The position numbers were made by a program, and so were the translations under genes. The notes below the pieces were generated by a model. It did not search any database and was not told the DNA's origin. It saw only the letters and a list, made by a program, of their open reading frames with translations. Source: Methylomonas fluvii (lineage in GTDB: Bacteria; Pseudomonadota; Gammaproteobacteria; Methylococcales; Methylomonadaceae). Taken from it: a stretch of DNA of 64,000 bases. Numbering within the stretch: position 1 is the stretch's first letter; each line of letters begins with the position of its first letter. The stretch is from contig NZ_JACXST010000002.1 in NCBI RefSeq assembly GCF_014850975.1, positions 1,612,001 to 1,676,000 of the forward strand, in the 5' to 3' direction. Shown here piece after piece: positions 38,238 through 48,902 of this stretch.

Positions 38238-38747
38238 TCATTGGCTATCAACAGCCTGCCGGCAGTGCAGCAAGGCTTTTGCCAGCTGTTTTTCCACCCA
38301 ACTGGTGGAGATCTTCAGTTGCTTGGCAATTTGGACATGGCTTAAACCTTCGATACGGCTTAAATATAAAATCTCGGCGCATTGATCAGGCAAATCGGCC
38401 AGAGCTGTCTGAATGTGCTGCAATTGTTCTTGCGCTTCTGCAGTCCGTTCCGGCGCTGCCGAAGCATCGATATCGGTTTCGTCGCCCAGATATTGATCAA
38501 GCAATTCATAGCGGCGTTTTTGCGTGCGCAGATGATCGAGAGATAGATTGGATGCCACTTTAAATAGCCAGGCCTGGACTTCGATCTCACTGGCGGGAGG
38601 CGGCTTCAACAACGTCAATCTCAAAAAAATGTCTTGAATCAGATCGGCCGCAGTGTCGTCGCAACGGATGCGGTGTCGCAAAAAACGCTGGATTTGCGGG
38701 CGGGTACTTAAAAAAATTCGGTAAATATCGTGGTCAGAAAATGCCAT
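38238..38747 (-). CDS. ECF sigma factor, FecI type
   Basis: A 169-residue ECF sigma factor. Region 2 has TAADLIQDIFLRLTLL and LFKVASNLSLDHLRTQ. Region 4 has LPDQCAEILYLSRIEGLSHVQIAKQLKISTSWVEKQLAKAL. It resembles the factor at 32197-32703 in layout but not closely in sequence (C-terminal QAVDSQ versus KDRIDFL). It should drive the receptor gene of its own module. The ATG at 38747 is used. Confidence 0.92.
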   Translation of the reverse strand: MAFSDHDIYRIFLSTRPQIQRFLRHRIRCDDTAADLIQDIFLRLTLLKPPPASEIEVQAWLFKVASNLSLDHLRTQKRRYELLDQYLGDETDIDASAAPERTAEAQEQLQHIQTALADLPDQCAEILYLSRIEGLSHVQIAKQLKISTSWVEKQLAKALLHCRQAVDSQ

Positions 38748-38896
38748 GCGCGAAGCCAGGCCATGCTGGAGTTAATCGTGGCATTTGGCGCTGCAAAGTT
38801 TACGCCATGACTGGATTCACAGACTTAAACGCCTGGGATTAAGGACTTTGTGTTGGCTCGAAAAAAATCTGAGGCTTGGCAGTATTCATAAAACTG

Positions 38897-38931
38897 CGTG
38901 AAATGCCACACCGCCCTCGGCATTTCACGCG
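38897..38931. terminator. candidate terminator downstream of zwf
   Basis: GCGTGAAATGCC and its exact complement form a 12-bp stem around an 11-nt loop. On the plus strand a TATTTTTT run follows, and on the minus strand AGTTTT. It lies downstream of the zwf stop, in the 289-bp gap before the sigma factor gene; that gap shows no other feature. Confidence 0.55.
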
Positions 38932-39036
38932 GTCGTATTTTTTGGTTGCCTCGAAGTGCTTAATCCGCAAAACGGAATAAACAGGGGACTACTAAATCCT
39001 GGTCATTATTTTGAACAGAAACCATAGGAGCCTTTG

Positions 39037-40527
39037 TTACGGCTGACACTCCGGCATCAAGGAACTGCGCCAATACTGGTCTTCCTTTTCGAACAAACGG
39101 CGGCTTTCTTCCGGTCCCCAGGAACCGGCCGGATAGGTGGCAATATAGTCCCGCTCGGTCACCCAATTTTGCAGAATGGGATCGACGATGCGCCAGGCGT
39201 ATTCCACTTCGTCGAAACGCAAAAATAGCGAACGGTCGCCCTTCATCACATCCAATAACAAATCTTCGTAAGCATCCACGCGGCGTTCGTCGGGATTGCG
39301 GAAGCTGGCGTCCAGGCTGGTAGTGCGGGTACGCATTTCCAGACCCGGCTCTTTAACGGTCATTTCGATACGGATGCATTCTTCGGGCTGAATCCCCAGC
39401 AATATCCAGTTTGGCGTCATGCACTGCACATGTGTATCACGGAAAAACTGAAACGGCGGGTGGCGAAAGCAGATCGAAATCGAGGATTGGCCCTTGGCCA
39501 TGCGCTTGCCGGTGCGCAGATAAAACGGCACGCCACGCCAGCGCCAGTTGTCGATCAATAATTTCATGGCTGCATAGGTTTCGGTACTGCTGTCGGCGGG
39601 AATATTGGCTTCTTCTAGGTAGCCGCCCACTTTTTGACCTTCGATATTGCCGCGGGCATATTGGCCGCGAAAGGCATGCGCGTGTACGGCCGATTTCGGG
39701 ATCGGCCGGATCGACTTCAGCACTTTGACTTTTTCGTCGCGCAGAGACTCGGCATCCATCGATACCGGCGGTTCCATCGCCACCAAAGTCAAAAGCTGTA
39801 ACAGGTGGCTTTGCAACATGTCGCGCATCGCCCCGGCGCTATCATAGTAATCGCCACGGCTACCTATGCCCAGCTCTTCGGAGTGGGTGATCTGCACGTG
39901 GTCGATGTAATTGCGATTCCACAGGGGTTCCAGCATGACGTTGGCGAAACGAAACACCAAGACGTTCTGCACCATGCCCTTGCCCAGATAATGATCGATG
40001 CGATAAATCTGGTCTTCGCTCAAATAACGGCTCAGACGCTTTTGCAAGGCCTGCGCACTTTCCAGATCGTAACCGAACGGCTTTTCGATCACTACTCGTC
40101 GCCAGCCGTATTCTTCGTTTAGCAATTCTACTTGGCTCAAGGACTCGATGACGTTGCCGAAATCGCTGGGACCGATGGCCAGATAGAAGGCCATATTGCG
40201 GGAAAATCGCGGCTGAGCGTTTAGCGTTTCCGCCAGGGATTTATAGCATTCCGGCTGATCAAGATCGCCGCGATGGTAATCCAGCCGTTCGCTGAACCGG
40301 TTGAATACGGCCTCGTCCAGCGGCGTATTGGCCTGCTCAAGTAGCAAGGCCTTCACTTCCGCCAACCAGGTCGCTCTATCCCAGGGACGGCGGCCCACCG
40401 CCAGGATACGGGTACCTTCCGGCAATTTTTTTTCCAGTTCCAGATGATAGAAGCCGGGCATGAGCTTCAAGCGCGCCAAATTGCCGGTAGCACCGAAAAT
40501 GACGTAAGTGCAGGGGTCTGTATTCAT
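39037..40527 (-). CDS. zwf: glucose-6-phosphate 1-dehydrogenase
   Basis: A 496-residue enzyme that oxidises glucose 6-phosphate to 6-phosphogluconolactone with NAD(P). The coenzyme loop is [15 protein letters not shown] (about 8-22). The signature [21 protein letters not shown] contains the catalytic histidine region. Substrate contacts are in [10 protein letters not shown]. The loop has N where most enzymes have D, and GM where most have ET, a variant subfamily. The ATG at 40527 follows AAGGTGG. In RuMP-pathway methylotrophs this enzyme starts the oxidative formaldehyde cycle. It is a single gene; no gnd or pgl is adjacent. Confidence 0.94.
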   Translation of the reverse strand: MNTDPCTYVIFGATGNLARLKLMPGFYHLELEKKLPEGTRILAVGRRPWDRATWLAEVKALLLEQANTPLDEAVFNRFSERLDYHRGDLDQPECYKSLAETLNAQPRFSRNMAFYLAIGPSDFGNVIESLSQVELLNEEYGWRRVVIEKPFGYDLESAQALQKRLSRYLSEDQIYRIDHYLGKGMVQNVLVFRFANVMLEPLWNRNYIDHVQITHSEELGIGSRGDYYDSAGAMRDMLQSHLLQLLTLVAMEPPVSMDAESLRDEKVKVLKSIRPIPKSAVHAHAFRGQYARGNIEGQKVGGYLEEANIPADSSTETYAAMKLLIDNWRWRGVPFYLRTGKRMAKGQSSISICFRHPPFQFFRDTHVQCMTPNWILLGIQPEECIRIEMTVKEPGLEMRTRTTSLDASFRNPDERRVDAYEDLLLDVMKGDRSLFLRFDEVEYAWRIVDPILQNWVTERDYIATYPAGSWGPEESRRLFEKEDQYWRSSLMPECQP

Positions 40528-40654
40528 AAAAGCCACCTTGTCTTTACTTTGCAATATAGGGTGCAGTTTGCATCATTTGCGCGGGCGCGTCGAACTGGAA
40601 AACCTGGCGGCCGATAAAAGTGGCCAAGTCAGAACAAGGCGATATTCACCTTGG

Positions 40655-41401
40655 TCATAGTATGACGTCATCGTCACTCAGACATTTCAGAACTTGATCC
40701 TGGTTATCCAATAGCCTAATCAGCTTAATTTTCATTGTATTAAAGCGCTGTCGCGCCAACTCTGCGTCGGCTTGTGCCAATGCTTTTTGCAAGTTCTCGA
40801 CGACCGCCAGGCAATCGGCAAAATCGTAAAAACAAAAAGTGCCATGCAATTTATGGTTCAGCTCCCACGCCTGTTGCAGCAACCCATTGTCCAAGGCCCG
40901 CTCGATGTCGAGTATTAATCCCGGCAACTGCTCAAATAATTTGCCCATCAAGACTTGGCTCAACTGCCGGTTATGCTGGGCTTTGCGCAAAAGCTGACCG
41001 GCATAATACTCGGCGTTCACTGCCTCATGCTGCCGCCAACGCACCAGCAATTGCTCCAACTGGTAAAGGCGGACCGGCTTGACCAGACATTCGTTGAACC
41101 CGGCGGCAATTGCCCGTTCCTGCTGCTGATTTTGCGCGTGAGCCGTGACGGCGACTGCCGGTGTTTGTCGATTGTAATTTTCGGTGCCGCGCAAATTTGC
41201 GGCGACATCGAAACCACTTAAAAACGGCATGTTCACATCCAGGAAGATGAAGTCGTAGCGGCGTTCTTGCAACAATTGCCAAGCCTCCCGCCCGTCTTTT
41301 GCCGAGGTGATATTCGTCGTCCAGTATTCCAACTGTTCGCGCAACAACCATAGATTGATTTCATTGTCGTCGGCAATCAGAATCGAAAAATCGTTGGTCA
41401 T
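40655..41401 (-). CDS. receiver plus HPt phosphorelay protein
   Basis: A 248-residue protein. The receiver domain (about 4-122) has the acidic pair in IADDNEINLWLL, the acceptor region FIFLDVNMPFLSG and the lysine in ECLVKPVRL. A C-terminal HPt-like helical domain (about 150-245) has the phospho-histidine in ELNHKLHGTFCFYDFADC. There is no kinase or output domain, so it should act as an intermediate in a phosphorelay with a kinase encoded elsewhere, possibly the hybrid kinase at 10127-13159. The ATG at 41401 is used; an upstream TTG is in frame. Confidence 0.82.
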   Translation of the reverse strand: MTNDFSILIADDNEINLWLLREQLEYWTTNITSAKDGREAWQLLQERRYDFIFLDVNMPFLSGFDVAANLRGTENYNRQTPAVAVTAHAQNQQQERAIAAGFNECLVKPVRLYQLEQLLVRWRQHEAVNAEYYAGQLLRKAQHNRQLSQVLMGKLFEQLPGLILDIERALDNGLLQQAWELNHKLHGTFCFYDFADCLAVVENLQKALAQADAELARQRFNTMKIKLIRLLDNQDQVLKCLSDDDVIL

Positions 41402-41524
41402 GGTCAATAGCTTCTAGCTGTGAATAATTTGCTGATGCCGTTATCGAATGTTTCGCGGCAAAAATCAATCTATGACGCGGCAATCCATCGTAAACCGTTC
41501 CACACCAAAAGCGCCCGGCAATAA

Positions 41525-41557
41525 AAAACCCCGGCACCTTGCGGCAACCGGGGTTTT
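41525..41557 (-). terminator. Rho-independent terminator of groESL
   Basis: AAAACCCCGG (41525-41534) and CCGGGGTTTT (41548-41557) form a 10-bp stem with a 13-nt loop. On the minus strand it is followed by a T-run, 22 bp after the groEL stop. Confidence 0.85.
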
Positions 41558-41578
41558 CAGGCCGAGGCCAAACGGCGA

Positions 41579-43222
<1,644 letters not shown>

Positions 43223-43274
43223 TTATTCCTGAGATATTGGTTAATTGAAAAAGAGTGTGTCGAACGAATTGGGA

Positions 43275-43562
43275 TTAACCCAAAACACCCATGATGTCTT
43301 CTTCGCGCATGACGATGTATTGCTCGCCATCGACTTTAACTTCGGTGCCGGAATATTTGCCGAACAACACGCGGTCGCCAACTTTAACTTCCAGGGCACG
43401 TACTTGGCCGTTGTCTAACGGTTTACCTGAACCCACTGCCAAAACTTCGCCTTCGCTAGGTTTTTCAGCAGCGGAACCCGGCAGCACGATGCCGCCCGCG
43501 GTTTTGGTTTCTTCTTCAACGCGTTTTACGACGATACGGTCATGTAACGGACGAATTTTCAT
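43275..43562 (-). CDS. groES: co-chaperonin GroES (Hsp10)
   Basis: A 95-residue co-chaperonin: [18 protein letters not shown], the mobile loop [16 protein letters not shown] and the end [14 protein letters not shown]. The frame opens one codon earlier at a TTG, but the ATG at 43562 has AAGGAG at ideal spacing and matches the family start. It caps GroEL. First gene of the groESL operon. Confidence 0.97.
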   Translation of the reverse strand: MKIRPLHDRIVVKRVEEETKTAGGIVLPGSAAEKPSEGEVLAVGSGKPLDNGQVRALEVKVGDRVLFGKYSGTEVKVDGEQYIVMREEDIMGVLG

Positions 43563-43671
43563 CAATGTCTCCTTAATGTAGATAAAGTTAAAGGTTAAAA
43601 ACTTAATAAAGCTATTTAAAAAACAGCTACCCCTTACGGAAGAAGCGAGCTTTTAAGCGGCCTCAAGTTTA

Positions 43672-43698
43672 TTAGCACTCTCTAGCAACGAGTGCTAA
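43672..43698. promoter_or_regulatory. CIRCE operator (HrcA site)
   Basis: TTAGCACTC (43672-43680), a 9-bp spacer, then GAGTGCTAA (43690-43698). Both arms match the CIRCE consensus exactly. It lies 110 bp upstream of the groES start and 70 bp upstream of the divergent moeB start. Confidence 0.95.
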
Positions 43699-43767
43699 TA
43701 ATATCCGGCTTTTGCACTCTGTCAAGCTCTTTGGCATCATCTGCGCCTCACCCAAGCCATACACACT

Positions 43768-44514
43768 ATGAACGACGAACAATTACTCCGTTACAGCCGG
43801 CAAATCATGCTGCCGCAAATCGATATTGCCGGTCAGCAAAAACTACTCGATGCCAAAGTATTAATCGTCGGTGCCGGCGGTTTGGGCTCGCCCGCCTCCA
43901 TGTATCTGGCGGCAGCTGGCGTCGGCCAGATCACCGTTTACGACGACGATCAGGTCGATTTGACCAATTTGCAACGCCAGATTGCGCACAACACAGCCGA
44001 TATAGGGTTGGATAAAGTTATTTCAACCCAACAGACCTTGGAAAAAATTAATCCTGGCGTAAAAGTGTTGGCCCGCAAGCGACACTTGGCCGGCGAACAA
44101 TTGCTTGCAGAAGTGGCTGACGCCGATGTGGTGCTGGATTGCAGCGATAATTTCGCCACTCGGTTTGCGATAAATAAGGCTTGCGTGGACAAGCAAACCC
44201 CACTGGTATCCGGCGCAGCGATCCGCTTCGAGGGCCAGGTCAGTGTGTTTACGCCGGGATTGAACGATAGTCCGTGCTATAACTGCCTTTATCAAAGCGA
44301 CGGCGAGGAATTGCAAAATTGCGCCCGCAACGGCGTAATTGCGCCGATCACCGGCATTGTCGGCAGCATTCAGGCCTTGGAAACGATCAAACTGCTTGTC
44401 GGCACCGGCACCACATTAACGGGCCGCTTGCTGCTGCTGGACGGCCTCAGTATGGAATGGCATAGCATGCGCTTGAAGAAAAATCCAAATTGCCCAAGCT
44501 GCGGTGAGAAATAA
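43768..44514 (+). CDS. moeB: MoeB/ThiF/HesA-family adenylyltransferase, probably MoeB
   Basis: A 248-residue E1-like enzyme. The nucleotide loop is LIVGAGGLGSPASMYL (about 33-48). The arginine finger region is DLTNLQRQI. Adenylation residues lie in DVVLDCSDNFATRF. The structural zinc pairs are CYNCLY and CPSCG. It adenylates the C-terminal glycine of a ThiS/MoaD-like protein. Length and gene context (no thi genes) favour MoeB, which activates MoaD for molybdopterin synthesis; ThiF cannot be excluded. It is divergent from groES across the CIRCE region. Confidence 0.85.
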   Translation: MNDEQLLRYSRQIMLPQIDIAGQQKLLDAKVLIVGAGGLGSPASMYLAAAGVGQITVYDDDQVDLTNLQRQIAHNTADIGLDKVISTQQTLEKINPGVKVLARKRHLAGEQLLAEVADADVVLDCSDNFATRFAINKACVDKQTPLVSGAAIRFEGQVSVFTPGLNDSPCYNCLYQSDGEELQNCARNGVIAPITGIVGSIQALETIKLLVGTGTTLTGRLLLLDGLSMEWHSMRLKKNPNCPSCGEK

Positions 44515-44529
44515 GCCAATCCGCATAAA

Positions 44530-44552
44530 AAAGCCGGGCTAATCCCGGCTTT
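44530..44552. terminator. bidirectional terminator
   Basis: AAAGCCGGG (44530-44538), loop CTAAT, CCCGGCTTT (44544-44552). A-run on the left and T-rich on the right make it usable from both sides, between convergent moeB and the AFAPLGY gene. Confidence 0.85.
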
Positions 44553-44575
44553 CTATCGCTGGCAAATAAGGCGTT

Positions 44576-44782
44576 TTAATTTTTTCCCAGTTTGCCTTTA
44601 ACCATCAGAATGGCTTTGCTGACATTTCTCAATAGCGCTGAATCGCTATCGCCGTGCGGCTCGATGTCGCCGAACGGCTCGCCGTTCTTCATGGTGTACA
44701 TGTAAATGAAATACCCCAACGGTGCGAAAGCGAAGATGGCAATAATCAACATCAACACCACTAATTCGATAACTCCGCCCAT
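44576..44782 (-). CDS. small membrane protein with AFAPLGY motif
   Basis: A 68-residue protein. One membrane helix (about 5-26) contains VLMLIIAIFAFAPLGYFIYMY. A short acidic loop (FGDIEPHGDSDSALLRN) and a basic amphipathic end follow. A perfect GGAGG-type ribosome site precedes the ATG at 44782; an ATG 4 codons upstream is less well placed. The helix motif matches the 104-residue protein at 19449-19763. Unknown function. Confidence 0.7.
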   Translation of the reverse strand: MGGVIELVVLMLIIAIFAFAPLGYFIYMYTMKNGEPFGDIEPHGDSDSALLRNVSKAILMVKGKLGKN

Positions 44783-44971
44783 AAATACCTCCAACTATTT
44801 GTTTTTATTTTAATTTAGAATGAGGTCATAGACCTCGGGAATGGACTATAACCCCATACCTTTTAGGGAACAAGTACAAAATACTGTTTGTCAATTCATG
44901 GGTTTAGCCCCGGACTTGTTTGGCCTTGGGGCAACTACGCCAACGCCGTTTTCAACTATCAATCTGAGCAT

Positions 44972-47663
44972 ATGGACCATTACCCTAAAGCCGACTGGCA
45001 CAGTCAAACGCCGGAAACCGTATTAACGCATTTTGGCGTAGAACTGGGGCAAGGCCTGCGTGGTGAAGACGCAGAAAAGCGCCTGGCGACACACGGCGCA
45101 AACCGTTTGACCTCCCGCCGCGGCAAAGGCCCACTGCTTTTGCTTCTGGCGCAATTTCATCAGCCTCTGATCTACATCCTACTGTTTTCGGCTGCCACCA
45201 CCGCGTTCCTGGAGGAATGGACTGACAGTAGCGTCATCTTCGGTGTCGTCATTATCAATGCCGTGATCGGCTTCATCCAGGAGGCCAACGCCCTGAAAGC
45301 TATCAACGCGCTGGCCCAGACGTTGAACATCAGCAGCAACGTCCTCCGCGACGGCCAACGCCGCAGCATCGCCGCAGCCGAGCTAGTACCCGGCGATTTG
45401 GTATTCCTGCAATCCGGCGACAAGGTGCCGGCGGATTTGCGCCTGTTGCAAAGCCGCGAATTGAAAATCGATGAATCCGCACTCACCGGCGAATCGGTGC
45501 CGGTGGAAAAACAGGCACAGACTCTATCCTCGGCCACCTTATTGGCTGATCGCGCCAATATGGCGTATTCCTCAACGCTGGTCAGTTACGGCAGCGCGCT
45601 GGCCGTAGTGGTCAGCACCGGTGACCACACCGAAATCGGCCGCATCAACAAGTTGATCGGCAGCGCCGAACCGCTGGAAACGCCGCTAACCCTAAAAATG
45701 AGCCAGTTCAGCCAGTTGTTGCTCTGGGTCATCATCGGCTGTGCGGCGGTCACTTTTGCAGTTGGGGTCTGGCGCGGCGAAACCATGTTGGACATGTTCA
45801 TGGCCTCCGTGGCGCTGGCAGTTGGCGCCATCCCGGAAGGCCTGCCTGCCGCGCTAACGATTACATTGGCGATTGGCGTCTCGCGCATGGCCAAACGCAA
45901 CGCCATCATCCGCAAACTGCCGGCCGTGGAAACCCTGGGCAGCACCACGGTGATTTGCTCCGACAAGACCGGCACGTTGACGCAAAACCAAATGACCGTG
46001 CAATTCGTGCAGGCAGGCGGTGAAGTATTCGAAGTAAGCGGCAGCGGCTACACGCCGGACGGCGAATTTACCAGCCATAAACAAGCGGTCGACCCGACCA
46101 GCAAACCGGCACTATTGGAATGCTTAAAAGCCGGCCTACTGTGCAATGACGCCAGATTACTCGCCGACGCCGACAGCTGGCGTATCGAAGGGGATCCTAC
46201 CGAAGCCGCCTTGTTGGTAGCCGCCCACAAAGCCGGTCTGCATCAAGCCAGCGTCAGTGGCCGCCATCCGCGCCTGGACGCCATTCCGTTCGAATCGGCA
46301 TACCAATTCATGGCTACCCTGCATCACAACCTGGCCGAAGATGCCCGGCATATTTATTTAAAAGGTTCCCTGGAAAGCCTGTTACAGCGCTGCGACAAGG
46401 CCTTCTCCGCCGATATGCAATTGGTTCCGCTGGATAAAAACGGTCTTAACCAACAAGCCGAAGCCTTTGCCGCACAAGGCTTGAGAGTCCTGGCCTTTGC
46501 ACGCGCAGAGCATGATGACGATGCCGTTGAACACCGCGAAGTAGGCGGCGGTCTGACCTTTCTGGGCTTGCAAGCCATGATCGATCCGCCCCGCCCGAGG
46601 CTGCCCGAGCCATTGCCGCCTGCTATAAGGCCGGCATCTCGGTGAAAATGATCACCGGCGACCACCCCGTCACCGCGCTGGCCATCGCCAAACAGCTGAA
46701 TATGCGCCATACCGAACGAGTGATCAGCGGCGCCGACTTGCAACACTACAGCGAGTCCGACTATCGCAAACACGTCAAGGACTGCGATGTATTCGCCCGC
46801 ATCGCGCCGGAGCAAAAGTTGCAATTGGTGCAAGCCTTGCAGGCCAACGGTCACGTGGTAGCCATGACCGGCGACGGTGTCAACGATGCGCCTGCGCTAC
46901 GACAAGCCAACATCGGCGTGGCGATGGGCATGGGCGGCACTGAAGTCGCCAAGGAAGCGGCGGCTATGGTGCTGACCGACGACCACTTCGCCACCATCGA
47001 AGCCGCCGTCGAAGAAGGCCGCGGCGTGTTCGACAATCTGGTGAAATTCATCGCCTGGACCTTACCGACCAATCTCGGCGAGGGTTTGGTGATTACCGCC
47101 GCCGTATTCGCCAATGTAGCGTTGCCGATCCCCCCCTGCAAATCCTCTGGATCAATATGACTACCGCTGTGTTGCTGGGTTTAATGCTGGCTTTCGAACC
47201 TAAGGAACCGGGTTTGATGCTCCACAAACCACGGAATCCGAAGCAAGCAATCCTCACCAAACGCTTGATGTTTCGCATCTGTCTGGTCGGCCTGTTACTG
47301 CTGGCCGGCGCGTTTGGCTTGTTTGAGTGGGAATTATCGCAAAACGCCAGCTTAGCCAAGGCCCGCACCGTCGCTGTCAATGTGTTTGTATTTGGCGAAT
47401 TGTTCTACCTATTCAACTGCCGCTCGCTAAATTACTCGATGTTCAAGGTAGGCGTATTTTCCAATTTATGGCTAATTTTTGGCGTCATCAGCATGATTTT
47501 GCTGCAACTACTGTTTACCTATTGGCCAACGATGCAGGCATTATTCGGCAGCGAGGCCATTGGTCAAGAAGAATGGCTGTTGATTTTGGGGGTTAGCTCA
47601 GTCATTTATGTAGCAATAGGCCTGGAAAAACTAATAGTCCGCCGCTTTGGCCGCCGGGGTTAA
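44972..47663 (+). pseudogene. P-type cation-transporting ATPase (Ca2+/PMR1-like), two apparent frameshifts
   Basis: A P2-type ATPase. In order it has the N-terminal cation-ATPase domain (about 1-75), actuator motif TGES, M4 motif PEGLPAALT, phosphorylation motif DKTGTLTQNQM, MITGDHPVTALAIAK and hinge MTGDGVNDAPAL, then the C-terminal helices. The frame breaks twice: near the CCC at 46594-46596 (restored reading DPPRPEAARAIAACYKAG) and in the C7 run at 47130-47136 (restored LQILWINMTTAVLLG). One C at each place gives an unbroken 897-residue protein, normal length. Both look like single-base losses in C runs, by mutation or base-calling. The end overlaps the convergent tetR gene by 33 bp. Confidence 0.88.
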
Positions 47664-48254
47664 TTCGGCGAAAGCATCCAGCGCCTTTAATAGCGTTTCC
47701 AAGCTTTTCAGGGACTGCTTCTCCGCGGCCTCTTGCGCTTCCAACTGCGCCTTGACAATGGCGCCATCTATCGCCACCGCAGCCGCATTCGCCAACTGCT
47801 GCCGGTTTGGGCCATCCGGCAACAATTCGGCAATCACCTGCACCATATCCTGTTTGTGCTGATGACAGATTTCCACCACATCGGGCAGCACGCCGCCCAA
47901 TTCCGCGACGGTGTTGATAAACGCGCAGCCGCGATAAATCGGCTTGCGAAACCATTCCTCCATTGTGGCTACTAGCGGGATTAAGCCTCCGCCTGGCCGG
48001 CCACCGTGACGCTGTAAAGCGTCGCTAAACCAAGCCATCCAGCCTTCGTGCCGATAGGCCAAAAACGCCCGGATCAAGTCATTCTTACTGGGGAAATACC
48101 GGTAAAAGGTCACCTTCGTCACGCCTGACTCGGCAATTACTTTGTCGATGCCGGTGGCGCGGATGCCGTCGCGATAAAACAAATCGTGCGCGGCCAGTAA
48201 TATCCGCTCTCGAGGCGGGCGGTCCGACAGCAGTGTGGTGGAATCAGAGATCAT
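47631..48254 (-). CDS. TetR-family repressor
   Basis: A 207-residue regulator. The helix-turn-helix (about 12-58) has GIRATGIDKVIAESGVTKVTFYRYFPSKNDLIRAFL. A C-terminal ligand and dimer domain follows, with CAFINTVAELGG typical of the TetR_C group. The ATG at 48254 is used; a longer frame runs through its own operators. It is divergent from the DUF1348 gene, with two matching palindromes between, so it probably represses itself and that gene. Confidence 0.9.
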   Translation of the reverse strand: MISDSTTLLSDRPPRERILLAAHDLFYRDGIRATGIDKVIAESGVTKVTFYRYFPSKNDLIRAFLAYRHEGWMAWFSDALQRHGGRPGGGLIPLVATMEEWFRKPIYRGCAFINTVAELGGVLPDVVEICHQHKQDMVQVIAELLPDGPNRQQLANAAAVAIDGAIVKAQLEAQEAAEKQSLKSLETLLKALDAFAELTPAAKAADY

Positions 48255-48263
48255 GTTTCGATT

Positions 48264-48281
48264 GTAGACAAGTCTGTCTAC
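48264..48281. promoter_or_regulatory. TetR-type operator 1
   Basis: GTAGACAAGTCTGTCTAC: 6-bp inverted arms GTAGAC/GTCTAC around a 6-bp centre. It sits 10 bp upstream of the tetR start and is nearly identical to operator 2. Confidence 0.75.
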
Positions 48282-48301
48282 AATTGCTACCATCGCTACA
48301 A

Positions 48302-48319
48302 GTAGACAAATCTGTCTAC
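48302..48319. promoter_or_regulatory. TetR-type operator 2
   Basis: GTAGACAAATCTGTCTAC differs from operator 1 at one central base. The centres are 38 bp apart, and this copy lies 32 bp before the DUF1348 start. Two sites suggest cooperative repression of both divergent promoters. Confidence 0.75.
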
Positions 48320-48350
48320 TCAATTTTCCACCCTACTCAGGAGCACAAAG

Positions 48351-48818
48351 ATGGACAGCAAACCGCCTCTACCGCCCTTTACCGCTGAAACCGCCGCACA
48401 AAAAGTCCGCATGGCAGAAGACGCCTGGAATAGTCGCGATCCGGATCGCGTCGTGCAGGTGTACACCGAAGACAGCCGCTGGCGCAATCGCGCTGAATTT
48501 CCGGTCGGCCGCGCCCAAATTCGTGAATTTTTAGAGCGCAAGTGGGCCAAGGAATTGGACTATCGCCTGATCAAGGAGTTGTGGGCTTATACCGACAACC
48601 GCATCGCGGTGCGCTTTGCCTATGAGTGGCATGACGATGTCGGCAACTGGTTTCGCAGTTACGGCAATGAGAATTGGGAATTTAACGAGTATGGGTTTAT
48701 GCAGCGCCGCTTTGCCAGCATCAACGATATGCCGATTACCGCCGACGAACGCTTATTTCATTGGCCCTTGGGCCGGCGGCCGGACGATCACGCCGGTCTG
48801 ACTGAATTGGGCTTGTAA
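48351..48818 (+). CDS. DUF1348 / NTF2-like family protein
   Basis: A 155-residue cytoplasmic protein of the SnoaL/NTF2-like fold. [21 protein letters not shown] and [19 protein letters not shown] are typical of DUF1348, as is the end [15 protein letters not shown]. The conical fold usually binds a small hydrophobic ligand, but no enzyme activity is assigned. AGGAG precedes the ATG. It is likely repressed by the adjacent TetR protein, so it may respond to a xenobiotic or aldehyde (inference). Confidence 0.85.
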   Translation: MDSKPPLPPFTAETAAQKVRMAEDAWNSRDPDRVVQVYTEDSRWRNRAEFPVGRAQIREFLERKWAKELDYRLIKELWAYTDNRIAVRFAYEWHDDVGNWFRSYGNENWEFNEYGFMQRRFASINDMPITADERLFHWPLGRRPDDHAGLTELGL

Positions 48819-48830
48819 AATTTGCCGGTA

Positions 48831-48850
48831 GGGGCGAATTTACTCGCCCC
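48831..48850 (+). terminator. weak hairpin after the DUF1348 gene
   Basis: GGGGCGA and TCGCCCC pair over 7 bp around a 6-nt loop, 13 bp after the stop. No T-run follows directly, so termination may rely on the next hairpin. Confidence 0.45.
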
Positions 48851-48860
48851 CTAAATAAAA

Positions 48861-48882
48861 AAGGGCGGATAAATCCGCCCTT
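48861..48882 (-). terminator. Rho-independent terminator of the PPi-PFK gene
   Basis: AAGGGCGGAT (48861-48870) and ATCCGCCCTT (48873-48882) form a 10-bp stem. On the minus strand it is followed by a T6 run, 20 bp after the stop codon. Confidence 0.85.
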
Positions 48883-48902
48883 ATGATCAAGCCAAAAACT
48901 TA

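Noticed and set aside
46642-47663. two separate small P-type ATPase genes
   Set aside because: They join in frame with the preceding part when one C is added at each junction; they are pieces of one gene.
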